64,000 nucleotides of DNA, taken from JBEKTW01 sp049515655. GTDB lineage: Bacteria; Bacteroidota; Ignavibacteria; UBA10030; SZUA-254. The notes beneath the pieces were generated by a model. The model worked only from the letters and a program-made list of their open reading frames with translations. It was not told the DNA's origin and made no database searches. Within the stretch, counting starts at the first letter, position 1, and every line of letters starts with the position of its first letter. The stretch is from positions 151,839-215,838 of the forward strand of contig JBEKTW010000005.1 of assembly GCA_049515655.1 (NCBI GenBank). Reading direction: 5' to 3'. Both the position numbers and the translations under genes were made by a program. Of the stretch, positions 54,576 through 63,432 are shown piece after piece.

Positions 54576-56219
54576 TCAGTTCCAGGTTTGCCATTCGTAA
54601 TCAATCGATGGAAACGCCTGTCGGGGAAACGTCCCGCCTTTCTTCACGACGTACACATCGATTGCTTTGGGGTCATTCTCTTCAACCTCCAGGCTCTTCA
54701 GCTTGTCGTCAGCCACTTCTACTGGATATTTCTCTTTTAGCTTTAAAATCCGATGGAGAAGTCGTTTTGTCGATTCGTCCCCATAAAAATCTCTCCGGAC
54801 GTCATCCTTCGCTTTGTCGAAGGGAATAACTTTTCCCGTGGTATCGCGATACTGATGCTGGTGTCCGGCATAGTATGTTTGCAGCAGCGAATCATTTTCC
54901 TGGATCGAATCAGCAAGGGCATCCCTGACGAGTCTGTAGACAATTTTGTCCTTCCACCATTCACATTGTTTACGCACATTCTCCCTTCGCTGCAACCCCC
55001 GGCTCAAAGCACGCTGCATCAGAAGCCGGTCGCGCACCATCTGCCAGACCGCCTGCTCCAACGACAAGAAGAATGCCTCGGGTGAGGAGCCGTTGAGCCG
55101 CAGGTTGTACTCCCGCGCATGGTACCAGGCAAGAAAATCCTTCACGGTAAACTTGTTGTCGGCGAGTTGAACGAGCACTTCTTGTTCGTAGGGGGTAATT
55201 TCAACCTCATTCACAATCCCCCATCGTTCATGGAGCCGTTCGCTCAATTTCCATTGTGAGAATTTTTCTCCGGCTAACACCTTTCCGGCCAGGTACGTGT
55301 GGAGAATATCGAACGGTTGCCTGATAATGGTCGGATGCTGACCCACCATTAATTGCTGAACATAAAAGTCGGAAAGTGAATCCGATTTCTCTTGAACCAA
55401 TGCGCGCTCAATATCGGAGTGAAGTTTCGCTGCATCACTCTCCGTCATTATAGGATTCGTCCAGGTATCGGTGACCTTCAGAATATAGTATCCATCGGGC
55501 GCTTGAACAGGCATGGAATACGTGCCAACATGCAGTGTGTCGATCACCTGCGCGAGGACAGGATTCCTGAGCTTGATTCTGAACCGGGTTGTTTCCATCG
55601 ACCGGTCATCGCTCTTCACTGAATCTTTCAACTGCATCGAGAATACGGACTCAAACGAAATTCCGTTCATCAGCATTTGCAATTGACGACTGCTTTCATC
55701 CTTCGAAGATGCATAGAGCCATTTGACGGCGACGTGTAAACGATCCTCTTGCATCCCTTGTTGAGTCTCACGTTCGGTCACTTTCACTTTGCTGCGGACA
55801 TCGTCTTTGTAAAGTTCTTCGGTGGCAAGGTCGCCTTCAACTTCGGCAAGCGTCTGTCGTGCGATGTCGGATGCATCGATGTGGCGCGCATATCCTTCCA
55901 TCGCGAGAAGCTTTTCATAAATCATAAAATTGAGATAGCGCCGCTTTGAATCCTTCTCTGTCTTCGTAAATGCGGGACCGAATGTATAACTCAGAAGAAA
56001 TTCCTGCGCTGTGATGGCGCGGTCACCAACTTTTGCAATGACCATGTTGTTGTACCGAGGGTCCTCAAAGGAAAACTCTGTTCTCAAATCATTCGGAAGG
56101 ATATTTTGAGCAAGGCCAACCTCCTTCGCCAGGAGGAGGAAAAGAATTGTCGCAATCAGCCGGAATCCGCGCGGTTTCTTCACATCATGATGAGATGAAA
56201 TTCCCACACGCAGGCACAA
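54576..56219 (-). CDS. Periplasmic SurA-like peptidyl-prolyl cis-trans isomerase
   Basis: 547 residues. The first codon is a TTG at 56219; a GTG at 56183 (VKKPRGFRLIATILFLLL) is a better start for the signal peptide. Residues about 55-180 are SurA-N-like (VIAKVGDRAITAQEFLLSYT, MIYEKLLAMEGYARHI). A parvulin-like domain follows (about 165-275: VKWLYASSKDESSRQLQMLM, then VQAPDGYYILKVTDTW), and the C-terminal half is a second helical chaperone part. It should help fold outer-membrane or exported proteins. Its place inside a glycan operon, 3 bp after PorV/PorQ, suggests a dedicated helper for the TonB receptor or T9SS cargo. Confidence 0.82.
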   Translation of the reverse strand: MCLRVGISSHHDVKKPRGFRLIATILFLLLAKEVGLAQNILPNDLRTEFSFEDPRYNNMVIAKVGDRAITAQEFLLSYTFGPAFTKTEKDSKRRYLNFMIYEKLLAMEGYARHIDASDIARQTLAEVEGDLATEELYKDDVRSKVKVTERETQQGMQEDRLHVAVKWLYASSKDESSRQLQMLMNGISFESVFSMQLKDSVKSDDRSMETTRFRIKLRNPVLAQVIDTLHVGTYSMPVQAPDGYYILKVTDTWTNPIMTESDAAKLHSDIERALVQEKSDSLSDFYVQQLMVGQHPTIIRQPFDILHTYLAGKVLAGEKFSQWKLSERLHERWGIVNEVEITPYEQEVLVQLADNKFTVKDFLAWYHAREYNLRLNGSSPEAFFLSLEQAVWQMVRDRLLMQRALSRGLQRRENVRKQCEWWKDKIVYRLVRDALADSIQENDSLLQTYYAGHQHQYRDTTGKVIPFDKAKDDVRRDFYGDESTKRLLHRILKLKEKYPVEVADDKLKSLEVEENDPKAIDVYVVKKGGTFPRQAFPSIDYEWQTWN

Positions 56220-56222
56220 GCA

Positions 56223-57260
56223 CTAGAACTGCACACAGACGGAGAACACATGGACGCCTTCCAGCCGTCCCATATCCCTGTATGCATAATCAATCTTTAC
56301 CGCAAGACCATTCATGATCGAGCTCGATAGAACCCCAACACCTAACGATAAACCACCTTCATGCTGGTCGAGAAAGAGGGATTGATATCCTCCCCGGAGG
56401 AAGAGCACGTCATGATAGGAAAACTCGGTACCGATATTCACACTTTCAAAGTCGTCGCTGGGATGCAAGGCATCGGCTGCAACTGTCCAGCGATAGTTTT
56501 CCATCTTGAGCACGTTGGTAGATATGCCGAATTGGAAGAGGAGAGGAAGATCCCAGGAATCCATCTCGACATCCGTAGGGATTTGATCGTTGCTGCCTTG
56601 CTTTGTCGGATCGATTCGGATGAACTGCCGTGTATCGCGACCGGCCATTTGCATCTTGGTGCCGAAGTTCGAAATCGTTGCACCGATTGTCAAACCGCCG
56701 AACAGGTCGGTTTTGAATGTCGTTCCTGCATCAAGCGCGAAAGCATTCGCACTCTCATGCCATATCGATTCCTGAATATACTTTGCAGTGAAGCCGATGG
56801 CAAAACGGTCAGTCAATTGGCGCGCATACGAGAGACCCGCGGCGATATCACCCGCGCTGAAATATTCTCCCGTGCCTTCAGGCTGTTCCACCGTTCGCAC
56901 TTTCATATCCGCCATCGAGAGGGAAGTAATGCCCAATCCCAACACACCGAACCCTCCCAGCGGAATGACGACACCGCCGAAATCAAACTTCGTGTCGGCA
57001 ATCCAGTTTGTATGCGAGACGGTGAAGTTGTTCTGCGTTAGCAGCGCACATGCGGAAGGATTCCAGTACAGCGATGTCGCATCGTTTGCGTAGCTAACAA
57101 AGGCACCGCCCATACCAACGGCGGTTGCGCCCACGGGAATTTCTAAGAAGGTGGCAGCGTCCGTTCCCGTTTTGGAAACATCGTTGCTCTGCCCCCTTCC
57201 CCACTGCAATGCCACAAGGCACAAACCGGCTGAAACGAACAGTGTCCCGTTGATTCTCAT
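56223..57260 (-). CDS. PorV/PorQ-family outer-membrane protein (T9SS)
   Basis: 345 residues with signal peptide (TLFVSAGLCLVALQWGRGQ). The N-terminal motif FLEIPVGATAVGMGGAFVSY followed by LYWNPSACALL is the signature of the PorV/PorQ family, FadL-like 14-strand barrels that shuttle cargo after T9SS export. The C-terminus ends in a beta-strand with a terminal aromatic (FSVCVQF). It lies 39 bp after the Asp-rich 1088-residue gene and 3 bp before the isomerase gene. It is probably paired with cargo proteins of this operon rather than being the core housekeeping copy, but this cannot be tested here. Confidence 0.88.
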   Translation of the reverse strand: MRINGTLFVSAGLCLVALQWGRGQSNDVSKTGTDAATFLEIPVGATAVGMGGAFVSYANDATSLYWNPSACALLTQNNFTVSHTNWIADTKFDFGGVVIPLGGFGVLGLGITSLSMADMKVRTVEQPEGTGEYFSAGDIAAGLSYARQLTDRFAIGFTAKYIQESIWHESANAFALDAGTTFKTDLFGGLTIGATISNFGTKMQMAGRDTRQFIRIDPTKQGSNDQIPTDVEMDSWDLPLLFQFGISTNVLKMENYRWTVAADALHPSDDFESVNIGTEFSYHDVLFLRGGYQSLFLDQHEGGLSLGVGVLSSSIMNGLAVKIDYAYRDMGRLEGVHVFSVCVQF

Positions 57261-57299
57261 TCGGACCTCAGAACATTGCCGGCATGGTGATTTTCAGAG

Positions 57300-60200
57300 T
57301 CATTTCAAAATCGCAAACTTGTCGATGTGTGTCCCGATACCCGGTGCATCCACCTGATACACGTACACGCCAAAGGCAATATCCATTCCATCGCGTGAGA
57401 CCAGATTCCAGGGCTCCTGGCCGTTGTCAATCGTACTGCTGTGATGAACCTCCTGAACAAAATGGCCGCTGATAGTGTAAATGCGGATCGTGCACTCGCG
57501 GGGGAGATGAATAAAGTAGATTAATCTGGGGCCCCGCCCGACATCCAAACTTCTCGGCTCCCAGGATGCAGCTCCAACATAGGGATTTGGCACAACTGCA
57601 ATGTTCGACAATTGAACTTTGGCAGAATCGTTGTTCACTTTTGGCTTGTCTGTCGTAAACTCAAAATATTCACCGGTACGAAATGGTTTCTTTGTCACGA
57701 TACGGTACACATCTCCCGGCTGCGGCGGGCGCTGCATGGATTGTGGAATTGTAGTATCCTGGAACATACTCATAGACCAGCTAACCTTGGCGTGCGGGTA
57801 CGAGGGCGCTCTCTTACCCGCCGAATCTCCACAAGCGATAAAAATTGCATCTGTGTCACCCGGGGTTGCATTAAAAAGTGAATCGTTGTTATTATCCTGG
57901 AAAATAAATTGGAAGTGATTGATATTTTCCGTCACATCTTTGATAATAATATTTGACGGCTGTGGTGGACTGAAACTGGACGATAGCATTGAAAAATCAC
58001 CTGAGTCTTTTTGCGTAAAGGAGATCTCGAAATCAGCGGGATAGTTTATTCTCCGCAGACCATATGCCCCCACATACCGCGAATCAAATCCAACCTGCAC
58101 GACATAGTTACTGTTGCCTTTTACCCAGCCGCTGTTATCATGGTCGATGAGCACGGTCTGGTCATTATTGATATTCATTGTAAAGCCGTCGATCACTGAC
58201 GTCTGCAGCTGAGCAGAGCTAAGCTGTGTCATGGCGATCACAGTATCACCCGACGTTTTATCGAATAACTGGTAATACGGATTCGGGTTGTCGTGAAACG
58301 CAGCAGAATCCGTGAACGCGAGCCTGAACAAATGTTGATCTTTCATCAGATCAGGGTCAAGGATGCTGACGACCACGCTCCCGGTTCCGGGTCCTGTCGC
58401 AGTGAAGTTCTGGAGTTTGGGCGGAATGTAGCCGGCGGAGGGTGCCCGCGGCACCACCATTGCCGTGTTGATATCGGTCATGACGTTGCCTGCCTGGTCC
58501 ACCTTGATGATGCTTGTTGTCTCCGATGGCGGGATACCGGTAACTACCCCGGTAATCGTCGTAGTTGTGAAACCCTGGTCGTATGCACAGACGGCGTAAT
58601 AGTATGTCTGCCCGTTCTGAACAGTCGAATCGATGAAAGAATGCAGCAAACCCGAATCGTCACCGAGGTAGAAGTACGCACCATTGACGCCGATTGGATG
58701 GAGCCCTACGACGCCATCAATCAAATCGAACTGAGCAATCGGCTGACGAAACGTTGGAGTGCCGAATGCATCGGTAATGGTTTTGTCTTCGATGAAATTT
58801 GCTTCTGTGCTGCGATACACACGGTACCCTTCAAAATTATATTTTTGGTAGAAAGCATCGAACGTGTGTTCCGCCCGGTCATCCCAGTAGAGAGTGACTC
58901 TGTGATCACCGGCAATTGCTTTGACGATTGGTTTGTCCGGCGGTTTGGCAAAACGGTAATTGGCATTGTAAATCTGCTGGACGGTTTTCTTTCGGAGAAA
59001 CAGCTCATCGGCGTTCAATCCGAAAATTAATCCCATCGAGAATCGCTCCGTCGCACCCGTCTCCTGCGGCTGTCCGGTAGTAAGACTGTATGTCCGGCGG
59101 CCGTCAAGATGAAAGAGATAGCTGGAAAAATAGTTGGCGAGATTAACATTAGCCAGCTGCTGACCATGAGGTGAAGGTAATTGTGTAAATGCCGTCCAGT
59201 TGCGCTCGTCATCATTCAAATCATACGTGTGTACTGCGGCAATCAAGAATCCCGTCAATCCAAGTTGGTCGGATTCGTCTTTATCGAGCATCCCGAAGTT
59301 TGGCTCACCCTGCTCGGGTTTGCCGTCGCCTTCACTCCCATCCTTATCCGGACCCGTGTAACCCGGATCAAGAGGTCCGATGCCATCGCTGCCGACATCA
59401 TCGTTTAACGGTTCTCCGGGGTCCCACTTCCCATTATGGTTCAAATCAGTAAAGGTACGCCAGTTACAATTCTCATCGGCGTCCCAATGATGTTGCCAGC
59501 TATATCCATAAAAAGCGTGGAACCTCGTCGTATCAGCCTGAACATCGACCAAGAACGGATCCTGATAAGGATGCTCGATGAACACCTTCGCATCGTTATC
59601 GCGTCGCTCATCGGTCAACCCATCATGGTCATTATCGATATGGTCATAGTCAATACCGGGGCTTTCAAGAAAGGCATACCCGGCATATCCCACGGGGCTC
59701 CAGTGTCCGGGAGTTCCGTACGGCATTGTCGACCAGGCGTACGATAAATTCAACAACAAATCGTAATCGCCGGCATTGCTGGAAGAGTTATCGTGACCAC
59801 CGATCCCCCAGTCAACGTACTGTGCGAACAGAGTTTTCGGATAATCGGTGGTGCTCATGTTGGTAATTTGATAATGCCAGAAGATCACATCTTCCGCAAG
59901 CACTTGCGACCATTGGAATCCACGGGCATGCACTTGCATTCCCAAACCGCCCCGTGTCGAATCATCTGCGTCAGGATAAAAATGGTGGACGAGAATGTAT
60001 TCACGGTCCTGGTTATCATCAAACACGAAATAACTTTCGACGTCGGCGTTCATCACTCCTTTGCCGAAGAACCCGTCCCAGTACCCGTCCCAATCACTCG
60101 GCCGGTCGGGCCAGTGAGAAGGCCAAGTGTCTGGGTCGTTGCTCTGTGCCGGACTTTTGTGAGAGCTATTGTCATAGCGAGGGAGGGGCATCCAACCATA

Positions 60201-60566
60201 CGTGATACCCGTTGCAACATCGTGACGGGTGTATTCGTAGTAATTCGTCTCCAGCGGGTGAATAATATTCCCTTGCGGGTCCTGCGTCTCTGCCTGCACG
60301 ATGATTGCCACCCCGTCCACATAGGTGTGATTCGTCCCTTTGGGCCAGACACCGCTTTCTGTCGCGTCGTTTTTCCAATCGGCAATTTCGCCGTAATTGT
60401 AATAGATAGTGGAAACCAAATTCCCATCCATCAAGCCTCCTTTTCGAGAGAACGGATCGCCTTTGTTCTTATCCACCACGATTTGACCAATCATCGTGGA
60501 CAAGGGGATGGATGAAAGGAGCAATACGAGAAAAATCCTTTTCACGAAGTCGTCATTCGATGTCAT
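57300..60566 (-). CDS. Large secreted Asp-rich protein with FN3-like domain and C-terminal sorting-like domain
   Basis: 1088 residues with signal peptide (IFLVLLLSSIPLSTMIGQ). Residues about 30-310 form a beta-rich domain with many aromatic residues (SNDPDTWPSHWPDRPSDWDG). Residues about 320-470 hold Asp-rich loops similar to calcium sites (DNDHDGLTDERRDNDAKV, DLNHNGKWDPGEPLNDDVGS, GPDKDGSEGDGKP). An FN3-like domain is at about 555-680 (PPDKPIVKAIAGDHRVTLYW). The end (VVPNPYVGAASWEPRS, then GVYVYQV) is a T9SS-like C-terminal domain of the VPNPYxxxxxW type. The function is unknown. It follows the TonB receptor by 17 bp, where a SusD would be expected in a classical locus. Confidence 0.75.
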   Translation of the reverse strand: MTSNDDFVKRIFLVLLLSSIPLSTMIGQIVVDKNKGDPFSRKGGLMDGNLVSTIYYNYGEIADWKNDATESGVWPKGTNHTYVDGVAIIVQAETQDPQGNIIHPLETNYYEYTRHDVATGITYGWMPLPRYDNSSHKSPAQSNDPDTWPSHWPDRPSDWDGYWDGFFGKGVMNADVESYFVFDDNQDREYILVHHFYPDADDSTRGGLGMQVHARGFQWSQVLAEDVIFWHYQITNMSTTDYPKTLFAQYVDWGIGGHDNSSSNAGDYDLLLNLSYAWSTMPYGTPGHWSPVGYAGYAFLESPGIDYDHIDNDHDGLTDERRDNDAKVFIEHPYQDPFLVDVQADTTRFHAFYGYSWQHHWDADENCNWRTFTDLNHNGKWDPGEPLNDDVGSDGIGPLDPGYTGPDKDGSEGDGKPEQGEPNFGMLDKDESDQLGLTGFLIAAVHTYDLNDDERNWTAFTQLPSPHGQQLANVNLANYFSSYLFHLDGRRTYSLTTGQPQETGATERFSMGLIFGLNADELFLRKKTVQQIYNANYRFAKPPDKPIVKAIAGDHRVTLYWDDRAEHTFDAFYQKYNFEGYRVYRSTEANFIEDKTITDAFGTPTFRQPIAQFDLIDGVVGLHPIGVNGAYFYLGDDSGLLHSFIDSTVQNGQTYYYAVCAYDQGFTTTTITGVVTGIPPSETTSIIKVDQAGNVMTDINTAMVVPRAPSAGYIPPKLQNFTATGPGTGSVVVSILDPDLMKDQHLFRLAFTDSAAFHDNPNPYYQLFDKTSGDTVIAMTQLSSAQLQTSVIDGFTMNINNDQTVLIDHDNSGWVKGNSNYVVQVGFDSRYVGAYGLRRINYPADFEISFTQKDSGDFSMLSSSFSPPQPSNIIIKDVTENINHFQFIFQDNNNDSLFNATPGDTDAIFIACGDSAGKRAPSYPHAKVSWSMSMFQDTTIPQSMQRPPQPGDVYRIVTKKPFRTGEYFEFTTDKPKVNNDSAKVQLSNIAVVPNPYVGAASWEPRSLDVGRGPRLIYFIHLPRECTIRIYTISGHFVQEVHHSSTIDNGQEPWNLVSRDGMDIAFGVYVYQVDAPGIGTHIDKFAILK

Positions 60567-60583
60567 GCTGGCCCAACAAGAAT

Positions 60584-63361
60584 TTAGAATGAAAGCGATG
60601 CGCCAACCACAACCTGTCGCGGTGCAGAGTAGAAGTCAGGCCTTGTAAAATATTCCTGCAGCGTGTTGACACCTTGCGGCTGCACCTGGGGACGCGTCAG
60701 TTCCAAAGTGTATCCCGCTCTGCCGGTATCGGTGAAGACATTAAGCTCATCCGGAGTATCGAAGACGTTGTAGATCTTCAGGAAGAGTGAAAACACCCGA
60801 TCCAACAGCCTGAAATACTTGGTAAAATAGAGATCGGCATCAAAGAACGTCGGTCTGTTGTCACTGTTCTCCAGGCCGGTTCGCTGATTTTCGAGCGATG
60901 GGGTATAGGGCAAGCCTGAGCCAAGTCTGCCAATAATGCTTCCCGTGAAATTATCGGCGTTGCCCGCCGTCAGTGTAAGATTTAACGAATGCCGCCGATC
61001 CCAATCTAATGGGACAAGTTCCTTGTTAATGGGAACTGGCGGTACGGCAGAGGCTTTTATGAAATCCGCGTTAGGGTCAGAAGCATCTCCTTGCGCAATT
61101 TGATAGGTGTAATCAAGATTCGCTCCAAAACCCTCACTGATACGTTTCTCCAAAGAAACGGTAAATCCTTTTGCCGCTCCATAGTCCCGGTTAATATATT
61201 CTCCGAACACTATAATATTCAACTTTTTATGGATCTGAATCCCCAGCAAATTGCGGATGTCTTTATAGTACGCCGTAACGGTGACGCCAATGTTTGGCGC
61301 CAGCTCTTGCTGTAAACCAATTTCATACATTGATGTGCGCTGAGGTTGGAGGTCTGCATTGCCGATCGTGTTACCGACGAACTCCGGAAGATTTCCCTGC
61401 TCTGCAATTCTGAAATTTGGATTCTTGTACAAGTACTGGAACGCAGGAATCTGGAAGAAATGTCCGTAGGAAATATGAACCGCTCCCTTATCGGAAATCG
61501 GATACGACAACCCGACACGGGGACTGAGCTGCGACTTTGCACTTGCCTTCGTGAAATACGCATCCGGGTAGGGTGGCGCTAATGTATCCAGCGCTGCAAT
61601 ATTATCCGCGTCCTTGAGCGTTTTTCCGTCCGGTTGAAAGTAATCCCAGCGAAGCCCGACATTCACAATGAGGTAATCCAATTCGATGTTATCCTGAAGA
61701 TACGCCGCAAGCTGATACGGGTGATTAACATAAAAATTGTAATCAAAGCTGCCCGGCGTCGGTGCAGTGGGGACGAAATTCGTCGTGGCATCCACATGCA
61801 CTTGATAGTCCAGATATCGCAGCGAATGATATTGTACCTGCACTCCCGTTTTGATTTGATGAGTGTGCGTTACCTGGTCGGTGAAATCGACTTTCCCGGT
61901 GTACGTATTCGTATGGTGAGAAAAGTGCCAGTTATCCGTTCCGCCGGTGAGAAACGTATTAGGGCCGAGCAACCGCATTAAGTCGGGATTTTGATATGCG
62001 CTGTTGACATGGATCACCTCGATAGGATTGCCCTCGATGTCTTGGGAATCAATGATCGTATCCGGATAGACGTACTGCTGATAGTCCGATTCGAACAACG
62101 ATGCATTGACATCAAGAAAAGCGGCAGCACTGAAGACATGATTGTAATTCGCGCTGCCGAGGAAACTTTTCTGGTAGTAATTGTAACTGCCATCGGGATC
62201 CAATCGGAACTCGTGTTCATAATTCTTGTAATGCTGGTCCTGGTAGAGAGATTGAACCGTCAGTGTCCTTGCATTTCCGAGGTTGAACGATAATTTCCCT
62301 TGCAGTGAATATCGCTCGTTGTAATTCATCGGAACGTACTTCCCGTCGCCGCTCGCTACAACTACCCATTGATTTGGATCAGCTTTGGAATAGTGGGAAG
62401 AATCCCACGGATTAAAAACTCTTTTACCATAGATATACCCGTCATCATACAGGTAGCGGCCCGCGACGAAGAATTTCATAAAATCATTCCCCTGGATTAC
62501 CGGACCGCTGAGACTGCACTCGATGTTATCGATCGGTAGACCCCTTTGACCGTCATCTGCCCTGCCGATTGGGCTAACGTAGTTAATATAAGGAAAAAGA
62601 TCCGACCGCGCACTCAGATATTCACCTGCGTACGTTGAAATTGAGCCGGTGTATTTATCACCGCCAATTTTGGTCACCTGATTCACCACCCCGGAGAGTG
62701 CTTCTCCGTACTCTGCATTGAAAGTTCCGCTGAGCACCTGCACTTCCTGGACAGTATTGACTTCGGGTTGAAGCTCTGAGTTCCCGGAAAAAACGTCGTT
62801 CACGGGAAGGCCGTCAATGAGATATTTAACTTCGTTGCTCCGGCCACCGCGGAAATGTCCCTCAACGACGCCGGCCTGAAGATTAATGACTGCCGCCACG
62901 TCTTCTACCGGCAGTTTGGAGAGTTGATCGCTCGTCACCGTCGCGGTCGTTGACGTCAAATCCTTTTGGACAATCGGACGTTGTGCTATAACCTGAACCT
63001 CGCCGATCTGAAGAACCTGGGATTGCAACTGGAGGTCAATTTTCGTTGTCTGGTCTACGTAAACTTTGATATCGCTCACCGTGACTGCGGCGTAACCAAC
63101 AGCGGAAGCTTTTAACTGATACGTTCCCGGGGGGAGATTAATGATGAAATAGTTTCCCTCGACATCGGTCACAGCACCAAACGTCGTCCCTAGAACCACA
63201 ACGTTGAGTCCAACGAGTGCTTCATGGGTTTGCACATCAGTCACTTTCCCGGCAATCTTTCCTGTGGTGCCGGCAACCGCAACTGATCCAGCAAACAGCA
63301 GTAAAATTAAGTTATGGAACAGAAAATGGAAAACTCTTTCCAGGAATGGCATCGGAACCAA
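60584..63361 (-). CDS. TonB-dependent receptor with carboxypeptidase-regulatory-like domain
   Basis: 925 residues with signal peptide (FHNLILLLFAGSVAVAG). Residues about 32-115 are the regulatory-like domain (GKIAGKVTDVQTHEALVGLN, GNYFIINLPPGTYQLKASAV). The plug is at about 130-250 (PVEDVAAVINLQAGVVEGHF, YLIDGLPVNDVF, VLSGTFNAEYGEALSGVVNQ), followed by a beta-barrel ending in ASLSF. It should import a glycan piece, or another TonB ligand, across the outer membrane. It is the first gene of the 14-gene run, although no clear promoter is seen in the 71 bp before it. It looks more like the solo receptors than SusC with a SusD partner. Confidence 0.9.
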   Translation of the reverse strand: MVPMPFLERVFHFLFHNLILLLFAGSVAVAGTTGKIAGKVTDVQTHEALVGLNVVVLGTTFGAVTDVEGNYFIINLPPGTYQLKASAVGYAAVTVSDIKVYVDQTTKIDLQLQSQVLQIGEVQVIAQRPIVQKDLTSTTATVTSDQLSKLPVEDVAAVINLQAGVVEGHFRGGRSNEVKYLIDGLPVNDVFSGNSELQPEVNTVQEVQVLSGTFNAEYGEALSGVVNQVTKIGGDKYTGSISTYAGEYLSARSDLFPYINYVSPIGRADDGQRGLPIDNIECSLSGPVIQGNDFMKFFVAGRYLYDDGYIYGKRVFNPWDSSHYSKADPNQWVVVASGDGKYVPMNYNERYSLQGKLSFNLGNARTLTVQSLYQDQHYKNYEHEFRLDPDGSYNYYQKSFLGSANYNHVFSAAAFLDVNASLFESDYQQYVYPDTIIDSQDIEGNPIEVIHVNSAYQNPDLMRLLGPNTFLTGGTDNWHFSHHTNTYTGKVDFTDQVTHTHQIKTGVQVQYHSLRYLDYQVHVDATTNFVPTAPTPGSFDYNFYVNHPYQLAAYLQDNIELDYLIVNVGLRWDYFQPDGKTLKDADNIAALDTLAPPYPDAYFTKASAKSQLSPRVGLSYPISDKGAVHISYGHFFQIPAFQYLYKNPNFRIAEQGNLPEFVGNTIGNADLQPQRTSMYEIGLQQELAPNIGVTVTAYYKDIRNLLGIQIHKKLNIIVFGEYINRDYGAAKGFTVSLEKRISEGFGANLDYTYQIAQGDASDPNADFIKASAVPPVPINKELVPLDWDRRHSLNLTLTAGNADNFTGSIIGRLGSGLPYTPSLENQRTGLENSDNRPTFFDADLYFTKYFRLLDRVFSLFLKIYNVFDTPDELNVFTDTGRAGYTLELTRPQVQPQGVNTLQEYFTRPDFYSAPRQVVVGASLSF

Positions 63362-63391
63362 TCTACACGATGTGAATCCAATATAACAAAA

Positions 63392-63420
63392 AGGGGGGGT
63401 ACCGGCACGGTACCCCCTTC
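63392..63420 (-). terminator. Strong rho-independent terminator
   Basis: Minus strand: GGGGGTACCG, loop TGC, CGGTACCCCC, then a few C and TTTTTG. The 10-bp GC-rich stem and T run end transcription of the T9SS gene at 63433 and separate it from the TonB operon. Confidence 0.85.
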
Positions 63421-63432
63421 AAGGAAATTAAT

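Noticed and set aside
60584..63361. SusC/SusD pair
   Set aside because: No SusD-like lipoprotein is found in the operon; the receptor is kept as a generic TonB-dependent receptor.
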